A stretch of 19,980 nucleotides of DNA from DAISKN01 sp964553925 (GCA_964553925.1 CAZKNR010000318.1:1-19980); one strand, 5' to 3'; positions 5,377 to 12,806 are shown, numbered from the stretch's first letter. Notes: generated by a model from the letters alone, not told the origin. Program-made: numbers and translations.

Positions 5377-8088
5377 ATGACCCTCACTCCGGGGATGCGT
5401 CTCGGACCCTACGAGATCCTCTCGCCTCTCGGCGCGGGCGGCATGGGCGAGGTCTACCGTGCGAGGGACACGAAGCTGAACCGCGACGTGGCGCTGAAGG
5501 TTCTGGCGGAGGCGTTCGCCTCGGATGGCGAGCGGCTCGCGCGCCTGCGCCGCGAAGCGCAGGTGCTGGCGTCTCTCAATCATCCGCACGTCGCCGCCAT
5601 CTATGGACTGGAGGAAGCGGACGGAAAGCTGGCGCTTGTCCTGGAGTTGGTGGAAGGAGAAGCGCTCGACGAGCGGCTGATCCGCGGCCCAATCCCGATT
5701 GAGGAAGGGCTCGCGATGGCGCGGCAGATGGCCGAAGGACTCGAGGCCGCGCACGAGAAGGGGATCGTCCACCGCGACCTCAAGCCGGGAAACGTGAAGC
5801 TCACGAAGGACGGGGAGGTGAAGATACTCGACTTCGGTCTCGCGAAGGCGCTCGAGGGTGAGACGAGGAACCAAGGAGAGCTGTCACAGTCGCCGACCTT
5901 GAGCCGCCGCATGACCGAGACAGGGGTGATCCTGGGAACGGCAGGGTACATGTCTCCGGAGCAGGCGCGCGGGAAGGCGGTGGACAAGCGAGCGGACATC
6001 TGGGCGTTCGGGGTGGTGCTCTTCGAGATGCTCAGCGGCCGGCGGCTCTTCTCGGGCGAGACGGTCTCGGACACGCTCGCGGCGGTGCTCCGGCAGGAGA
6101 TCGACTGGAAGTTCCTTCCTCTATCGACTCCGCCTTCGGTGCGGCGGCTGCTCGAACGCTGCCTGGATCGCGATCCGAAGCAGAGGTTGCAGGCGATCGG
6201 CGAAGCGCGCATCGCCATCGACGCTCGAGAGGAAGCGACGCAGGCGATTGCGAGCGTGGCACCGCTCTGGCGGCGTGCCCTGCCATGGGCTCTGAGCGGC
6301 GTGCTGGCGTTGATCCTCTGGGCGCCGTGGCGGCCAGCCTCCGAGCCCGCAACGCCCGTGCGCTTGAGCGTTGAGCTGGGAGCGGACGTTTCGCTCGCGG
6401 TGGACGGCGGACCCGCGGCGATTCTTTCGCCGGACGGGAAGCTCCTGGTCTTTTCGGCGCGGACGGCCGACGGCGAGCGCCCTCAGCTCTACGCGCGGCG
6501 GCTGGAGCAGCTCGCGGCTTCCCCGCTCGCCGGGACGGAAGACGCTCGCGACCCGTTCTTCTCGCCGGATGGGCAGTGGATCGCCTTCTTCGCCGACGGC
6601 AAACTCAAGAAGGTCGCGGTCACGGGCGGGGCGGCCGTGACCCTCTGCGTCGTCGTCTCGGACGCCCTGGGCGGGACCTGGAGCGAGGACGGGACGATCC
6701 TCTTCGCACCTTCAGGCGCGCCTGGCGTGGGCCTGTCGCGTGTGTCCTCGGCTGGAGGAACCCCCGAAGTCCTGACGACGCCCGATCAAGCCGCGGGAGA
6801 ATGGTCGCACAGCTGGCCGCAGGCGCTGCCCGGCGGCAAAGCAGTGCTCTTCACCGCCGGCATCCGCGGCGACGACGCGAGCATCATGGTGCAGTCGCTG
6901 CCCAGAGGCCCGAAGAAGGTGGTGCAGCGAGGCGGCTACCACGGCCGCTACCTTCCGAGCGGCCACGTCGTCTACATGCACGAAGGGACGCTCTTCGCCG
7001 TCCCCCTCGACCTCGGCCGGCTGGAGCCGACCGGTCCGCCCGCGCCCGTGCTCGAAGGCGTCATCGGCAACGTGGGGAGGACGACCGGGGGAGCGCAGTT
7101 CGCCTTCTCGGAGCGGGGTACGCTGGTGTTCCTGCCGGGACAGGGCGGGGGCGAGGTGCCCATTCAGTGGATGGACGAGAACGGGAAGACGGAGCCCTTG
7201 AGGGCGCTTGCGGGCAGCTACGCCAGCATCCGCTTCTCTCCCGACGGCCAACGGCTTGCCATGGGCCTCCGCGAGGGCGGCGAGCAGGCCGTGTGGGTCT
7301 ACGAGTGGGGGAGCGACAGGATGTCCCGCCTGACCTTGGCGCCGGGCTACGACGCATCGCCGGTGTGGACGCCGGATGGACGCCGGATCGCCTTTTCTTC
7401 CACGCGGGCGGACAAGGCGACGTCGAACATCTACTGGCAGCGAGCCGATGGGACGGGCGAGGCGGAGCGGCTGACCGAGAGCAAGAACCCGCAGGGGCCT
7501 GCTTCGTGGCACCCGAGCGGAAAGTTCCTGGCGTTCCACGAACCAATTAGGAAAGTGAACCGGGACATCTGGATCCTGCCGATGGAAGGGGACGAAGCTG
7601 CGGGTTGGAAGCCGGGGAAGCCTGCGGCGTTCCTGATCAGCCCGTTCCTCGAGACCGACGCGGCTTTCTCACCCGACGGCCGCTGGCTGGCGTACTCGTC
7701 CAACGAATCGGGGAGGTTGGAGGTCTACGTGCGTCCGTTCCCGGGCCCCGGGGGCCAGTGGCAGGTCTCCGCGGGCGGCGGCGGGTTTCCGACCTGGTCC
7801 CGAAACCGGCAGGAGCTGTTCTACCGGCCGCCGGAGTCGACACTCATGGTCGCTCCCTACGCGGCGGAGGGGGACTCGTTCCGCGCGGAGAAGCCGCGGC
7901 AGTGGTCGCCTGGGCTGGCGCCGCCACTCGGCCCTTTCAACCGCACCTTCGACCTGCACCCGGACGGCCAGCGCATCGCGGTGCTGAAGGCGGCGGAGCA
8001 ACAGGCCGAAGAAAAACGCGACCACGTCGTTTTTGTACAGAACTTCTTCGACGAGCTGCGGCGCCTCGCGCCGGCGGGAAAACGATGA
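5377..8088 (+). CDS. Transmembrane Ser/Thr protein kinase with C-terminal TolB/WD40-like propeller
   Basis: The protein has 903 residues. The N-terminal kinase domain (about 11-285) is complete: the glycine loop GAGGMGEVYRAR (19-30), VALK with Lys41, alpha-C Glu60, catalytic loop HRDLKPGN (Asp134), DFG Asp152, activation segment GTAGYMSPEQ, and ADIWAFGVVLFEML. It is an RD kinase and should be active. One membrane segment follows at about 301-317 (PWALSGVLALILWAPW). Residues 330-903 would lie outside the cytoplasm and carry beta-propeller blades marked by FSPDGQWIAFF, FSPDGQRLAMG, WTPDGRRIAFSS and FSPDGRWLAYSS. Kinases of this layout are abundant in Acidobacteriota and probably sense an extracellular cue. 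I chose ATG 5377 because GGGGA lies 6 nt upstream; GTG 5365 is in frame but lies inside the preceding relic. It stands alone, so its substrate is unknown. Confidence 0.93.
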   Translation: MTLTPGMRLGPYEILSPLGAGGMGEVYRARDTKLNRDVALKVLAEAFASDGERLARLRREAQVLASLNHPHVAAIYGLEEADGKLALVLELVEGEALDERLIRGPIPIEEGLAMARQMAEGLEAAHEKGIVHRDLKPGNVKLTKDGEVKILDFGLAKALEGETRNQGELSQSPTLSRRMTETGVILGTAGYMSPEQARGKAVDKRADIWAFGVVLFEMLSGRRLFSGETVSDTLAAVLRQEIDWKFLPLSTPPSVRRLLERCLDRDPKQRLQAIGEARIAIDAREEATQAIASVAPLWRRALPWALSGVLALILWAPWRPASEPATPVRLSVELGADVSLAVDGGPAAILSPDGKLLVFSARTADGERPQLYARRLEQLAASPLAGTEDARDPFFSPDGQWIAFFADGKLKKVAVTGGAAVTLCVVVSDALGGTWSEDGTILFAPSGAPGVGLSRVSSAGGTPEVLTTPDQAAGEWSHSWPQALPGGKAVLFTAGIRGDDASIMVQSLPRGPKKVVQRGGYHGRYLPSGHVVYMHEGTLFAVPLDLGRLEPTGPPAPVLEGVIGNVGRTTGGAQFAFSERGTLVFLPGQGGGEVPIQWMDENGKTEPLRALAGSYASIRFSPDGQRLAMGLREGGEQAVWVYEWGSDRMSRLTLAPGYDASPVWTPDGRRIAFSSTRADKATSNIYWQRADGTGEAERLTESKNPQGPASWHPSGKFLAFHEPIRKVNRDIWILPMEGDEAAGWKPGKPAAFLISPFLETDAAFSPDGRWLAYSSNESGRLEVYVRPFPGPGGQWQVSAGGGGFPTWSRNRQELFYRPPESTLMVAPYAAEGDSFRAEKPRQWSPGLAPPLGPFNRTFDLHPDGQRIAVLKAAEQQAEEKRDHVVFVQNFFDELRRLAPAGKR

Positions 8089-8139
8089 CCCATCCGGAAT
8101 GTGACGCTCACTGATACTTATGAATGAGAGGTCGCTGGC

Positions 8140-8415
8140 ATGCGGTATCCTGTGATCGTGGAATCGAAGTCCGAGAACGAGTTCGTGGCCGAGCCGTTGG
8201 GCAAGCCTGAGCTGAGAGCAGTCGCGAAATCCGAAGCAGAAGCTCTTGCGAAGGTCGAAGACGCCCTCGAGGAATGGCTAAAGTCCGCGAAGTTGGTGCA
8301 ACTCGAAATTTCGGTAGGCGGTATGGGCAACCTCTGGATCGATGGTTTTGGACGCTCGGCAGACGATCCGGATTTTGAGGAGTTCCTCGAGGAGATCGGT
8401 CGCTCGAGGTCGTGA
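8140..8415 (+). CDS. HicB-like antitoxin family protein (solitary)
   Basis: The protein has 91 residues, with GAGAGG 8 nt before the ATG. Residues 1-55 look like the HicB/UPF0150-type partial RNase H fold: a strand RYPVIVE, a second strand FVAEPLG, then a helix KSEAEALAKVEDALEEWL. The C-terminal part (DDPDFEEFLEEIGRSR) resembles the short acidic tail of small antitoxins whose partner is a PIN-domain or HicA toxin. No such toxin follows. A GTG overlapping the stop (GTGA) opens only about 34 codons with no recognisable motif before a TGA. It is therefore either an orphan antitoxin or one whose toxin has been lost. The family assignment rests on pattern only and is moderate. Confidence 0.6.
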   Translation: MRYPVIVESKSENEFVAEPLGKPELRAVAKSEAEALAKVEDALEEWLKSAKLVQLEISVGGMGNLWIDGFGRSADDPDFEEFLEEIGRSRS

Positions 8416-8508
8416 TCGCCGCGGCAATCAGGTGGCTGTTCGACTCTCGAGCATCAACCACCCTTCACGTATATCATCGCGGCAGATTCCTCATGTTGCG
8501 ACAGATCC

Positions 8509-9360
8509 ATGGGTGAGCTAGCCGGTGTCTACCTCGCGGCCCATACACCGCGGTACTGCACCCGGGCGGCGGCTTTCGAGGGCGAGCTCGCCCATCCCGA
8601 CTTCCGCGCGCTTCGCGACGGCCTCGTCGAGCAGGGCCGTCACCTCGCCGCGCGGAAGACCGAAGTCATCGTCATCAACTCTTGCCACCTGGTGTCGACG
8701 TTCTCGACGCTCGTCGACGGGACGGCGCGCCACCGGGGCACTCTCACCGCGCAGGAGGCGCCCGATCTCATCGCCGGAGTCGAGTTCGATTTTCCCGGAG
8801 ATCGCGATCTCGCTTCCGCCCTCGTCGCGCGGGGCAAAGCGGCCGGACACCTCTCGGGTCTCGTCGACGACGTGCACTATCCCCTCGACTACGGAACGGT
8901 GATGCCCATCGTCTGCTATCTCGCCCCCGGTCAGACGATCCCGGTCGTGCCCATCTCGGTCACGCTCATGAACGATCTCGAGGAATGTTTCCAGTGGGGG
9001 CGCACCATCGTTCAGACCTTGCGGGAGAGCGGCCGCCGCGGCGTCTTCGTCGCGAGCGGAGCGCTGTCCCACCGTCTCGTCCGCGGTCCGGAGAAATGGC
9101 CTCTTCCCGAGCACCGTAAGCTCGACGAGCGTTTCGCCGACATGCTCGCGGAGGGCGAGTACGAAGCCGCCTGGAAGTGGCTTCCGGAGTTCGCGAGCGC
9201 CGTGGATGCGGAGATGGGCGGCCGCCATCTTGCGATGATGCTCGGCGTCCTCCGCGAGGCGGGCTCCGCCTTCACCACCACCGTTCATGCCTATGGGCCG
9301 TCCTCGGGAAGCGGAAACTACGCGATCTCGTTCGCCCCTTCGGACTCCATGATTTTGTAG
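8509..9360 (+). CDS. Class III (LigB-type) extradiol ring-cleavage dioxygenase
   Basis: The protein has 283 residues. It shows the LigB/DODA fold signature: AAHTPR with His12, VIVINSCH with His60, HYPLDYGTVMPIVCYL with His123, SGALSH with His188, and DAEMGGRHL with Glu235. By analogy with LigB of protocatechuate 4,5-dioxygenase, His12, His60 and Glu235 should bind Fe(II), and His188 should act as the base. Such enzymes open catechol-type rings next to one hydroxyl using O2, in the cytoplasm. The exact substrate (protocatechuate, homoprotocatechuate, gallate, 2-aminophenol and others) cannot be told. There is no good ribosome binding site before ATG 8509, though the homology starts only a few residues in, so the start is probably right. 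Its last 43 nt overlap the 3' end of the opposite-strand gene ending at 9318. Confidence 0.87.
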   Translation: MGELAGVYLAAHTPRYCTRAAAFEGELAHPDFRALRDGLVEQGRHLAARKTEVIVINSCHLVSTFSTLVDGTARHRGTLTAQEAPDLIAGVEFDFPGDRDLASALVARGKAAGHLSGLVDDVHYPLDYGTVMPIVCYLAPGQTIPVVPISVTLMNDLEECFQWGRTIVQTLRESGRRGVFVASGALSHRLVRGPEKWPLPEHRKLDERFADMLAEGEYEAAWKWLPEFASAVDAEMGGRHLAMMLGVLREAGSAFTTTVHAYGPSSGSGNYAISFAPSDSMIL

Positions 9361-9719
9361 AGAAGCTCCGAGGCGAGGTTCATCACGGTCAGCCCTCCGT
9401 AGAGCCCGGCCATCGCGGCCACGGCGTGGAGCTCTTCCCAGCTCGCCCCCGCGCGGCGAGCCGCGATGGCGTGAAACCGCGCTCCCTCCGACGCCGCCAT
9501 CAGAAGGAGACCGAAGAGCATGAGCTGAGCGGTCTTCAAATCGAAGCACGGCGGGTACATGCAGTGGGTGCGCATCTTCTCCTGCAACCGAAGATGCTCC
9601 GGATCGACCTTGCCGCTCATCTGCAGCCGGGCCTGGATGCGCGGCGGCACGAAGCCGATGAGATCAGCGTAGTGTTTCTCCATTCGCTCGAGCTCGGCGG
9701 CGTCGATGGTGTCGCTCAT
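9318..9719 (-). CDS. Carboxymuconolactone decarboxylase / AhpD-family protein
   Basis: The protein has 133 residues and is all-helical. The core is FDLKTAQLMLFGLLLMAASE followed by GARFHAIAARRAGASWEELH and AVAAMAGLYGG. The pattern A-x-x-x-H-x-x-x-A-x-x-x-G-A-x-x-E-E-L is diagnostic of the carboxymuconolactone decarboxylase/AhpD superfamily. The redox CxxC of AhpD is absent; there is only a C-x4-C in CMYPPC. A peroxidase-reductase role is therefore less likely than a decarboxylase-like or unknown one. It is the last gene of a three-gene minus-strand operon: its ATG overlaps the previous stop by 4 nt (ATGA). Members of this family are often found with aromatic-degradation enzymes, and the convergent LigB-type dioxygenase gene overlaps its 3' end. 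The link is positional only. Confidence 0.8.
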   Translation of the reverse strand: MSDTIDAAELERMEKHYADLIGFVPPRIQARLQMSGKVDPEHLRLQEKMRTHCMYPPCFDLKTAQLMLFGLLLMAASEGARFHAIAARRAGASWEELHAVAAMAGLYGGLTVMNLASELLYKIMESEGANEIA

Positions 9720-10384
9720 TTCGTTTCCCTTGCAGCGACCTCCCGGCTCCGTTCACGAATGGACTGTGGGATCGACCATTCGACGCGTCCTTCCTTACCC
9801 TGAATTCGAATCACTAATTCCGCTTCTTTGTCCCCGTCTCTGAACAAGGGAGCTCCGTCCGATCCCACCAACGGGAATACGAGCCAGAAAATGTCGTAAG
9901 CGTAGTCTCTGCGGCCGGTGCCCGAGAGCGCTTTGACGCTGCGAAGCTGCGGCCGGTAGACGCCTTGAACCGCTCCCTCGGAGCCGTCGTCGGTTTTTGG
10001 CCTCAACAGGGCAACCCAATCCCTCGGGATGATGCCGGAGCCTTCCCGCGGGTCGATCTCCACCATAATCACGGTGTCGCCCGGACCCTCTGCTTCTTCG
10101 ACCAGGTCCATGGTCTTCTCGTCGTTCATGCCCTCGACAAGCTGGTGCATTCGCGCAGAGGCGCGAATCACCTCGGGGGTCAACCAGGTTGCTCGAAGCT
10201 TGTAGTTGTAGGAGTGCTCCGTATGGACCACACGCGTATCGAACCAGCCGCCCACCCGGCCGTCCGCTCTCATCGCCTTTCCGATCTCGACGGCCTGCTT
10301 GTCGCTCCAGGAGAGAAATCCTTCTCGTTTTTCTGTCCATCCGGAAGCACTGAGGACGAGAGCGGTGATCAGAATCGGCAGCAT
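9716..10384 (-). CDS. Secreted protein of unknown function
   Basis: The protein has 222 residues and a short hydrophobic N-terminus (LPILITALVLSASGW) that looks like a signal peptide. I do not recognise a family. The mature part reads like a mixed alpha/beta globular domain: an early SWSDKQAVEIGKAMRADG helix, a central IMVEIDPREGSGIIPRDWVA strand-loop that resembles a plain beta-sandwich edge, and YAYDIFWLVFPL followed by AELVIRIQGKEGRVEW near the end. The composition is charged and soluble apart from the leader. The start is fixed by coupling: its ATG overlaps the TGA of the upstream DUF4177-repeat gene by one base (TGATG), and its own stop overlaps the next ATG by 4 nt. That packing means the three proteins are made together. 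A periplasmic role is inferred from the leaders of the first two genes. Confidence 0.65.
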   Translation of the reverse strand: MLPILITALVLSASGWTEKREGFLSWSDKQAVEIGKAMRADGRVGGWFDTRVVHTEHSYNYKLRATWLTPEVIRASARMHQLVEGMNDEKTMDLVEEAEGPGDTVIMVEIDPREGSGIIPRDWVALLRPKTDDGSEGAVQGVYRPQLRSVKALSGTGRRDYAYDIFWLVFPLVGSDGAPLFRDGDKEAELVIRIQGKEGRVEWSIPQSIRERSREVAARETK

Positions 10385-11031
10385 CAGTGCGAGCGATCCC
10401 GGCGGAGCATCGCAATGACCTCCGTCCCCCCGAAGGCGCTTTCCGCGACAGTCAGCCCCACGAGCTCGAACCCAGCCTCACCCGCCTCCTGCAGCTCCTT
10501 CTGCATCGTTGACGTCTTGCTGGTGGCGAGAAGCTTGAACTCGCGCGTCTTGGGTGTCGCCCCGATTTCTTGCTCCCCGATGACCACCACTTCTTTGCCG
10601 CCGAAGGTCGAAGAGAAGACCGTTTGTCCTCGATATTCGAAGCCGGCGTCTGCCGCCTCCTGAAGTTCCTTCTCCATTGTCGACGTCTTGCTCGTCGCCA
10701 GGAGCTTGTAAGCGTAGCGTGCCTCGGAGGGAGCGTCCATCCGCTTGGTCATCACCACGAGCACTTCCGACCCGCCGAAGCCGGTCTCACCACCCATTAC
10801 CGCTGTGAATCGATATCCGGCTTCGCCGGCCTCGTTGAGCTCCTGCTCCATGGTCGATGTCTTCTTCGTCGCCACCACCCTGTAGTCGTGGACCGCGGGA
10901 GAGGATTCGTCCGACTGTCCGGGGGAAACCGGCGAAAGCGCCGGGCTCTCGGCGCTGGCAACGGCAAACGCTCCGATGCACGCGAGGGTCAAGATAAACA
11001 ACTCGTTCAATCGTTTTCGTGGGGTCAGCAT
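10384..11031 (-). CDS. Secreted protein with three tandem DUF4177-like repeats
   Basis: The protein has 215 residues. A signal peptide (about 1-27, LFILTLACIGAFAVASA) and a Ser/Pro linker precede three copies of a 57-58-residue unit. Each unit starts with a strand (YRVVATK, YKLLATS, FKLLATS), then a KTSTM-x-x-ELxEAgeAG helix, and ends with an FGGxEVxVV-type strand. This beta-alpha-beta layout and the L-x-E-A-x-x-x-G-F-E pattern resemble DUF4177, a small domain of unknown function usually present once per protein. A strong ribosome binding site (GGAGGG) lies 6 nt before ATG 11031. It is the first gene of the operon that continues with the secreted unknown and the carboxymuconolactone decarboxylase-family gene, each with overlapping codons. 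Possible roles are a binding scaffold or ligand sensor, but there is no direct evidence. Confidence 0.72.
   Translation of the reverse strand: MLTPRKRLNELFILTLACIGAFAVASAESPALSPVSPGQSDESSPAVHDYRVVATKKTSTMEQELNEAGEAGYRFTAVMGGETGFGGSEVLVVMTKRMDAPSEARYAYKLLATSKTSTMEKELQEAADAGFEYRGQTVFSSTFGGKEVVVIGEQEIGATPKTREFKLLATSKTSTMQKELQEAGEAGFELVGLTVAESAFGGTEVIAMLRRDRSH
10402..10884 (-). repeat. Three tandem coding repeats (about 172 bp period)
   Basis: The repeat units lie at about 10741-10884, 10570-10710 and 10402-10539, with KTSTM at residues 57, 115 and 172. Similarity is also visible at the DNA level, most strongly between the second and third units around 10486-10540 and 10658-10712, which suggests relatively recent internal duplication. 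Confidence 0.75.
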
Positions 11032-11137
11032 GTTCCCTCCTATTCGGCATGGCGAAAGACTCGCGACAGGGGGAAGGTCTCTACACCCCCAAGCGATTCG
11101 CCATTCAGTTGAAAAACGTGGAATTCAGTGTGGAATC

Positions 11138-11166
11138 AGGCTAGCATTCGGGGCTCCTGGCGTCAA
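11138..11166 (-). promoter_or_regulatory. Candidate sigma70-type promoter for the DUF4177-repeat operon
   Basis: On the minus strand a -35 TTGACG (11161-11166) is followed after exactly 17 bp by TAGCCT (11138-11143), about 107 nt before ATG 11031. A nearby imperfect direct repeat (GTGGAATTCA / GTGTGGAATCA, about 11119-11138) could be an operator. The rest of the 11032-11300 gap holds only the GGAGG ribosome binding site of the divergent methionine synthase-like gene. Confidence 0.35.
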
Positions 11167-11300
11167 CAATGGGATCTCATTCCCTAGCGCTAGCGTCGTT
11201 CCTCCACTGCCGAGCCGTCCCCACCAGTTCGAGAGGCAGGACGGTGGGCCCGCATGAGCCAGAGGACTGAGGTAAGCTCTCCGTTTCTCTGGAGGTTGCC

Positions 11301-12395
11301 ATGGACCAGTACCGCGCCGACAACGTGGGTAGCCTGCTACGCCCCCCGTATCTGCACGACGCGCGACAGCAGTACGCCGCGCACCAGCTTTCGGCTCGAG
11401 AGTTCAAGGGAATCGAAGACCGCGCCGTGAACGAGGCGGTCGCGCTCCAGGAGGCCGTCGGGGTCGACACGGTCACCGACGGGGAGATGCGCCGCGACCT
11501 CTTTCTGAGCCAGCTCGCCCAGTCGACGTCCGGCTTCGAGAAGCTTCCGCCGACGAAGTACGTCTGGTATCACATGGACGGAAGCGAGGACGTCTCGACG
11601 CTCACCTACGGCCTCACCAGCAGGCTCCGTCGCAAGCGTAGCCTATCCTCCGAGGAACTCAGCTACCTCCGCGGCCGCACCGAGCGACCCATCAAGGTGA
11701 CCGTTCCCAGCCCCACGATGTTCGTCTTCTACTGGGTGCCTGGAATCTCGGAGGCGGCGTACCCCTCGATCACCGAGTTTCTCGACGACGTGACCGACAT
11801 CCTGCGCGACGATGTCGAGGAGCTCGTCCGGCTCGGAGCGCGGTACATCCAGATCGACGCCCCGGAGTTCGGAATCGGCCTCGAGCCCCGGCAGCAGGAG
11901 TGGTTCAAAAGCAAGGGATTCGGCTTCGAGCGAATGGTGCCCGAGGGAGTCGAGCGCATCAATACCATTCTCGGGAACCATCCGGAGATCACGACCGGCC
12001 TTCACGTATGCCGCGGCAACAACGCGAGCCGCTACATGGGAAAGGGCTCCTATGCCGCCATCGCGGAGCAGATCTTCCCCCGCACTCGCGCTCAGCGCCT
12101 TCTCCTCGAGTACGACGACGAGCGCTCGGGCGACTTTTCCCCTCTGGCACGAGTCCCCGAGGACAAGACCGTGGTCCTCGGGCTCATCACCACCAAGACA
12201 CCCCGGGTAGAGACTTCGAACGAATTGGAAGATCGTATCCGGGAAGCGAGCCGCTACATTCCCCTCGAGCGGCTGGCGCTTTCGACCCAATGCGGCTTCG
12301 CGTCTGTCGCCAAAGGAAACGATATCTCCGCCGAGGCGCAGGAGCGAAAGCTGCGGCTGGTGGTCGAAGTGGCGCGAAGGGTCTGGAGCGACTGA
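11301..12395 (+). CDS. Cobalamin-independent methionine synthase-family protein (catalytic domain only)
   Basis: The protein has 364 residues. It corresponds to the C-terminal TIM barrel of MetE without the N-terminal half of the 750-residue enzyme. The zinc ligands expected in this family are visible: GLHVCRGN gives His235 and Cys237, LLLEYDD gives Glu270, and STQCGF gives Cys331. Asp186 (IQIDAPEF) matches the homocysteine-binding region, and the N-terminal VGSLLRP is the usual phosphate/folate-proximal loop. Family members transfer a methyl group to a thiol, but short forms often use donors other than polyglutamyl methyl-folate, so methionine synthesis is not certain. GGAGG lies 5 nt before ATG 11301. 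The gene stands alone and runs tail-to-tail into the 96-residue gene at 12403. The final codons VARRVWSD and the stop are duplicated at 14351-14377. Confidence 0.88.
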   Translation: MDQYRADNVGSLLRPPYLHDARQQYAAHQLSAREFKGIEDRAVNEAVALQEAVGVDTVTDGEMRRDLFLSQLAQSTSGFEKLPPTKYVWYHMDGSEDVSTLTYGLTSRLRRKRSLSSEELSYLRGRTERPIKVTVPSPTMFVFYWVPGISEAAYPSITEFLDDVTDILRDDVEELVRLGARYIQIDAPEFGIGLEPRQQEWFKSKGFGFERMVPEGVERINTILGNHPEITTGLHVCRGNNASRYMGKGSYAAIAEQIFPRTRAQRLLLEYDDERSGDFSPLARVPEDKTVVLGLITTKTPRVETSNELEDRIREASRYIPLERLALSTQCGFASVAKGNDISAEAQERKLRLVVEVARRVWSD

Positions 12396-12399
12396 GATC
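12369..12399 (+). repeat. Direct repeat copy A: 3' end of the methionine synthase-like gene
   Basis: These 31 bp encode VARRVWSD, the stop codon and GATC. They match 14351-14381 at 29 of 31 positions, and both differences are synonymous third-base changes. The two copies flank about 1.95 kb. Confidence 0.75.
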
Positions 12400-12402
12400 T
12401 GG

Positions 12403-12693
12403 CTAGCCCATATCCTTGTCGTAGGGATAACGTCGGATGGTTTTCAGGCACTCGCTCAGAGCCGCGAGCACGGTCTCGCCCCAGCCGAAGGGAGTGAAGG
12501 GGGCTACCTTCTGGTTGACCTGTTTGTCCGCTTGGGCGAAAAACTTCATGTGCTGCCGATTGCGATCGACATACTCTTTGACGGTGACGACGAACTCGAC
12601 TTCCCCATCCGGCTGGCATTTCTTCATCGAAAAAAAGGAGAGCTGGGCGAGGTCCTCCGCCGGGTCAATTTCTGCAAAGCGCCAATCGGACAT
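12403..12693 (-). CDS. Small conserved-looking protein of unknown function
   Basis: The protein has 96 residues with GAGGAAAGG about 9 nt before ATG 12693. I do not recognise a named domain. The sequence reads like a compact, real protein: MSDWRFAEIDPAEDLAQLSF, a strand GEVEFVVTVKEYV, then KFFAQADKQVNQKVAPFTPF and GWGETVLAALSECLKTIRRY with a helical end. The C-terminal helix contains a single Cys, and another Cys sits in MKKCQPDG. There is no signal peptide and no membrane segment, so it should be cytoplasmic. Its stop lies 7 nt from the convergent methionine synthase-like stop. On its own strand it follows a possible 26-residue ORF and the cytochrome c/copper monooxygenase-like gene, and it may be transcribed with them. 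Confidence 0.65.
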   Translation of the reverse strand: MSDWRFAEIDPAEDLAQLSFFSMKKCQPDGEVEFVVTVKEYVDRNRQHMKFFAQADKQVNQKVAPFTPFGWGETVLAALSECLKTIRRYPYDKDMG

Positions 12694-12699
12694 GAACGG

Positions 12700-12780
12700 T
12701 CACCTTTCCTCGGACATTTGTTGAACGAGCCTCGACCGAAGGGCGAGGTCGAAGAGCTCGAGCTCGGACGCCGCTTCCAT
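12700..12780 (-). CDS. Possible 26-residue ORF
   Basis: An ATG at 12780 opens a 26-codon frame (MEAASELELFDLALRSRLVQ, then QMSEER) ending in TGA at 12700-12702, 6 nt before the ATG of the 96-residue gene. The predicted peptide is an amphipathic, acidic helix of normal composition, and its last codons double as the GAGGAAAGG ribosome binding site of the next gene. That geometry suits translational coupling or a leader peptide. No good ribosome binding site is visible in front of it, so it may not be translated. Confidence 0.3.
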   Translation of the reverse strand: MEAASELELFDLALRSRLVQQMSEER

Positions 12781-12806
12781 CGAAAACGTTGACGCTTCCG
12801 GCGCGG

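Noticed and set aside
6712..7539. Minus-strand open frame of 275 codons inside the kinase gene
   Set aside because: Arg/Ala/Pro-rich shadow of the propeller coding sequence without any recognisable domain.
8412..8516. 34-codon GTG frame overlapping the HicB-like stop as a toxin gene
   Set aside because: Too short, with no PIN or HicA motif and no conservation evidence; mentioned only as a possibility in the findings.
10402..10884. Regular repeats considered as a CRISPR-like or satellite array
   Set aside because: The repeats are coding, about 172 bp apart, keep one reading frame and give a repeated protein domain, so they are not a CRISPR array.
11183..11192. Palindrome CTAGCGCTAG between the divergent genes as an operator
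   Set aside because: A single short palindrome in GC-rich DNA, not placed relative to the candidate promoter in a convincing way.
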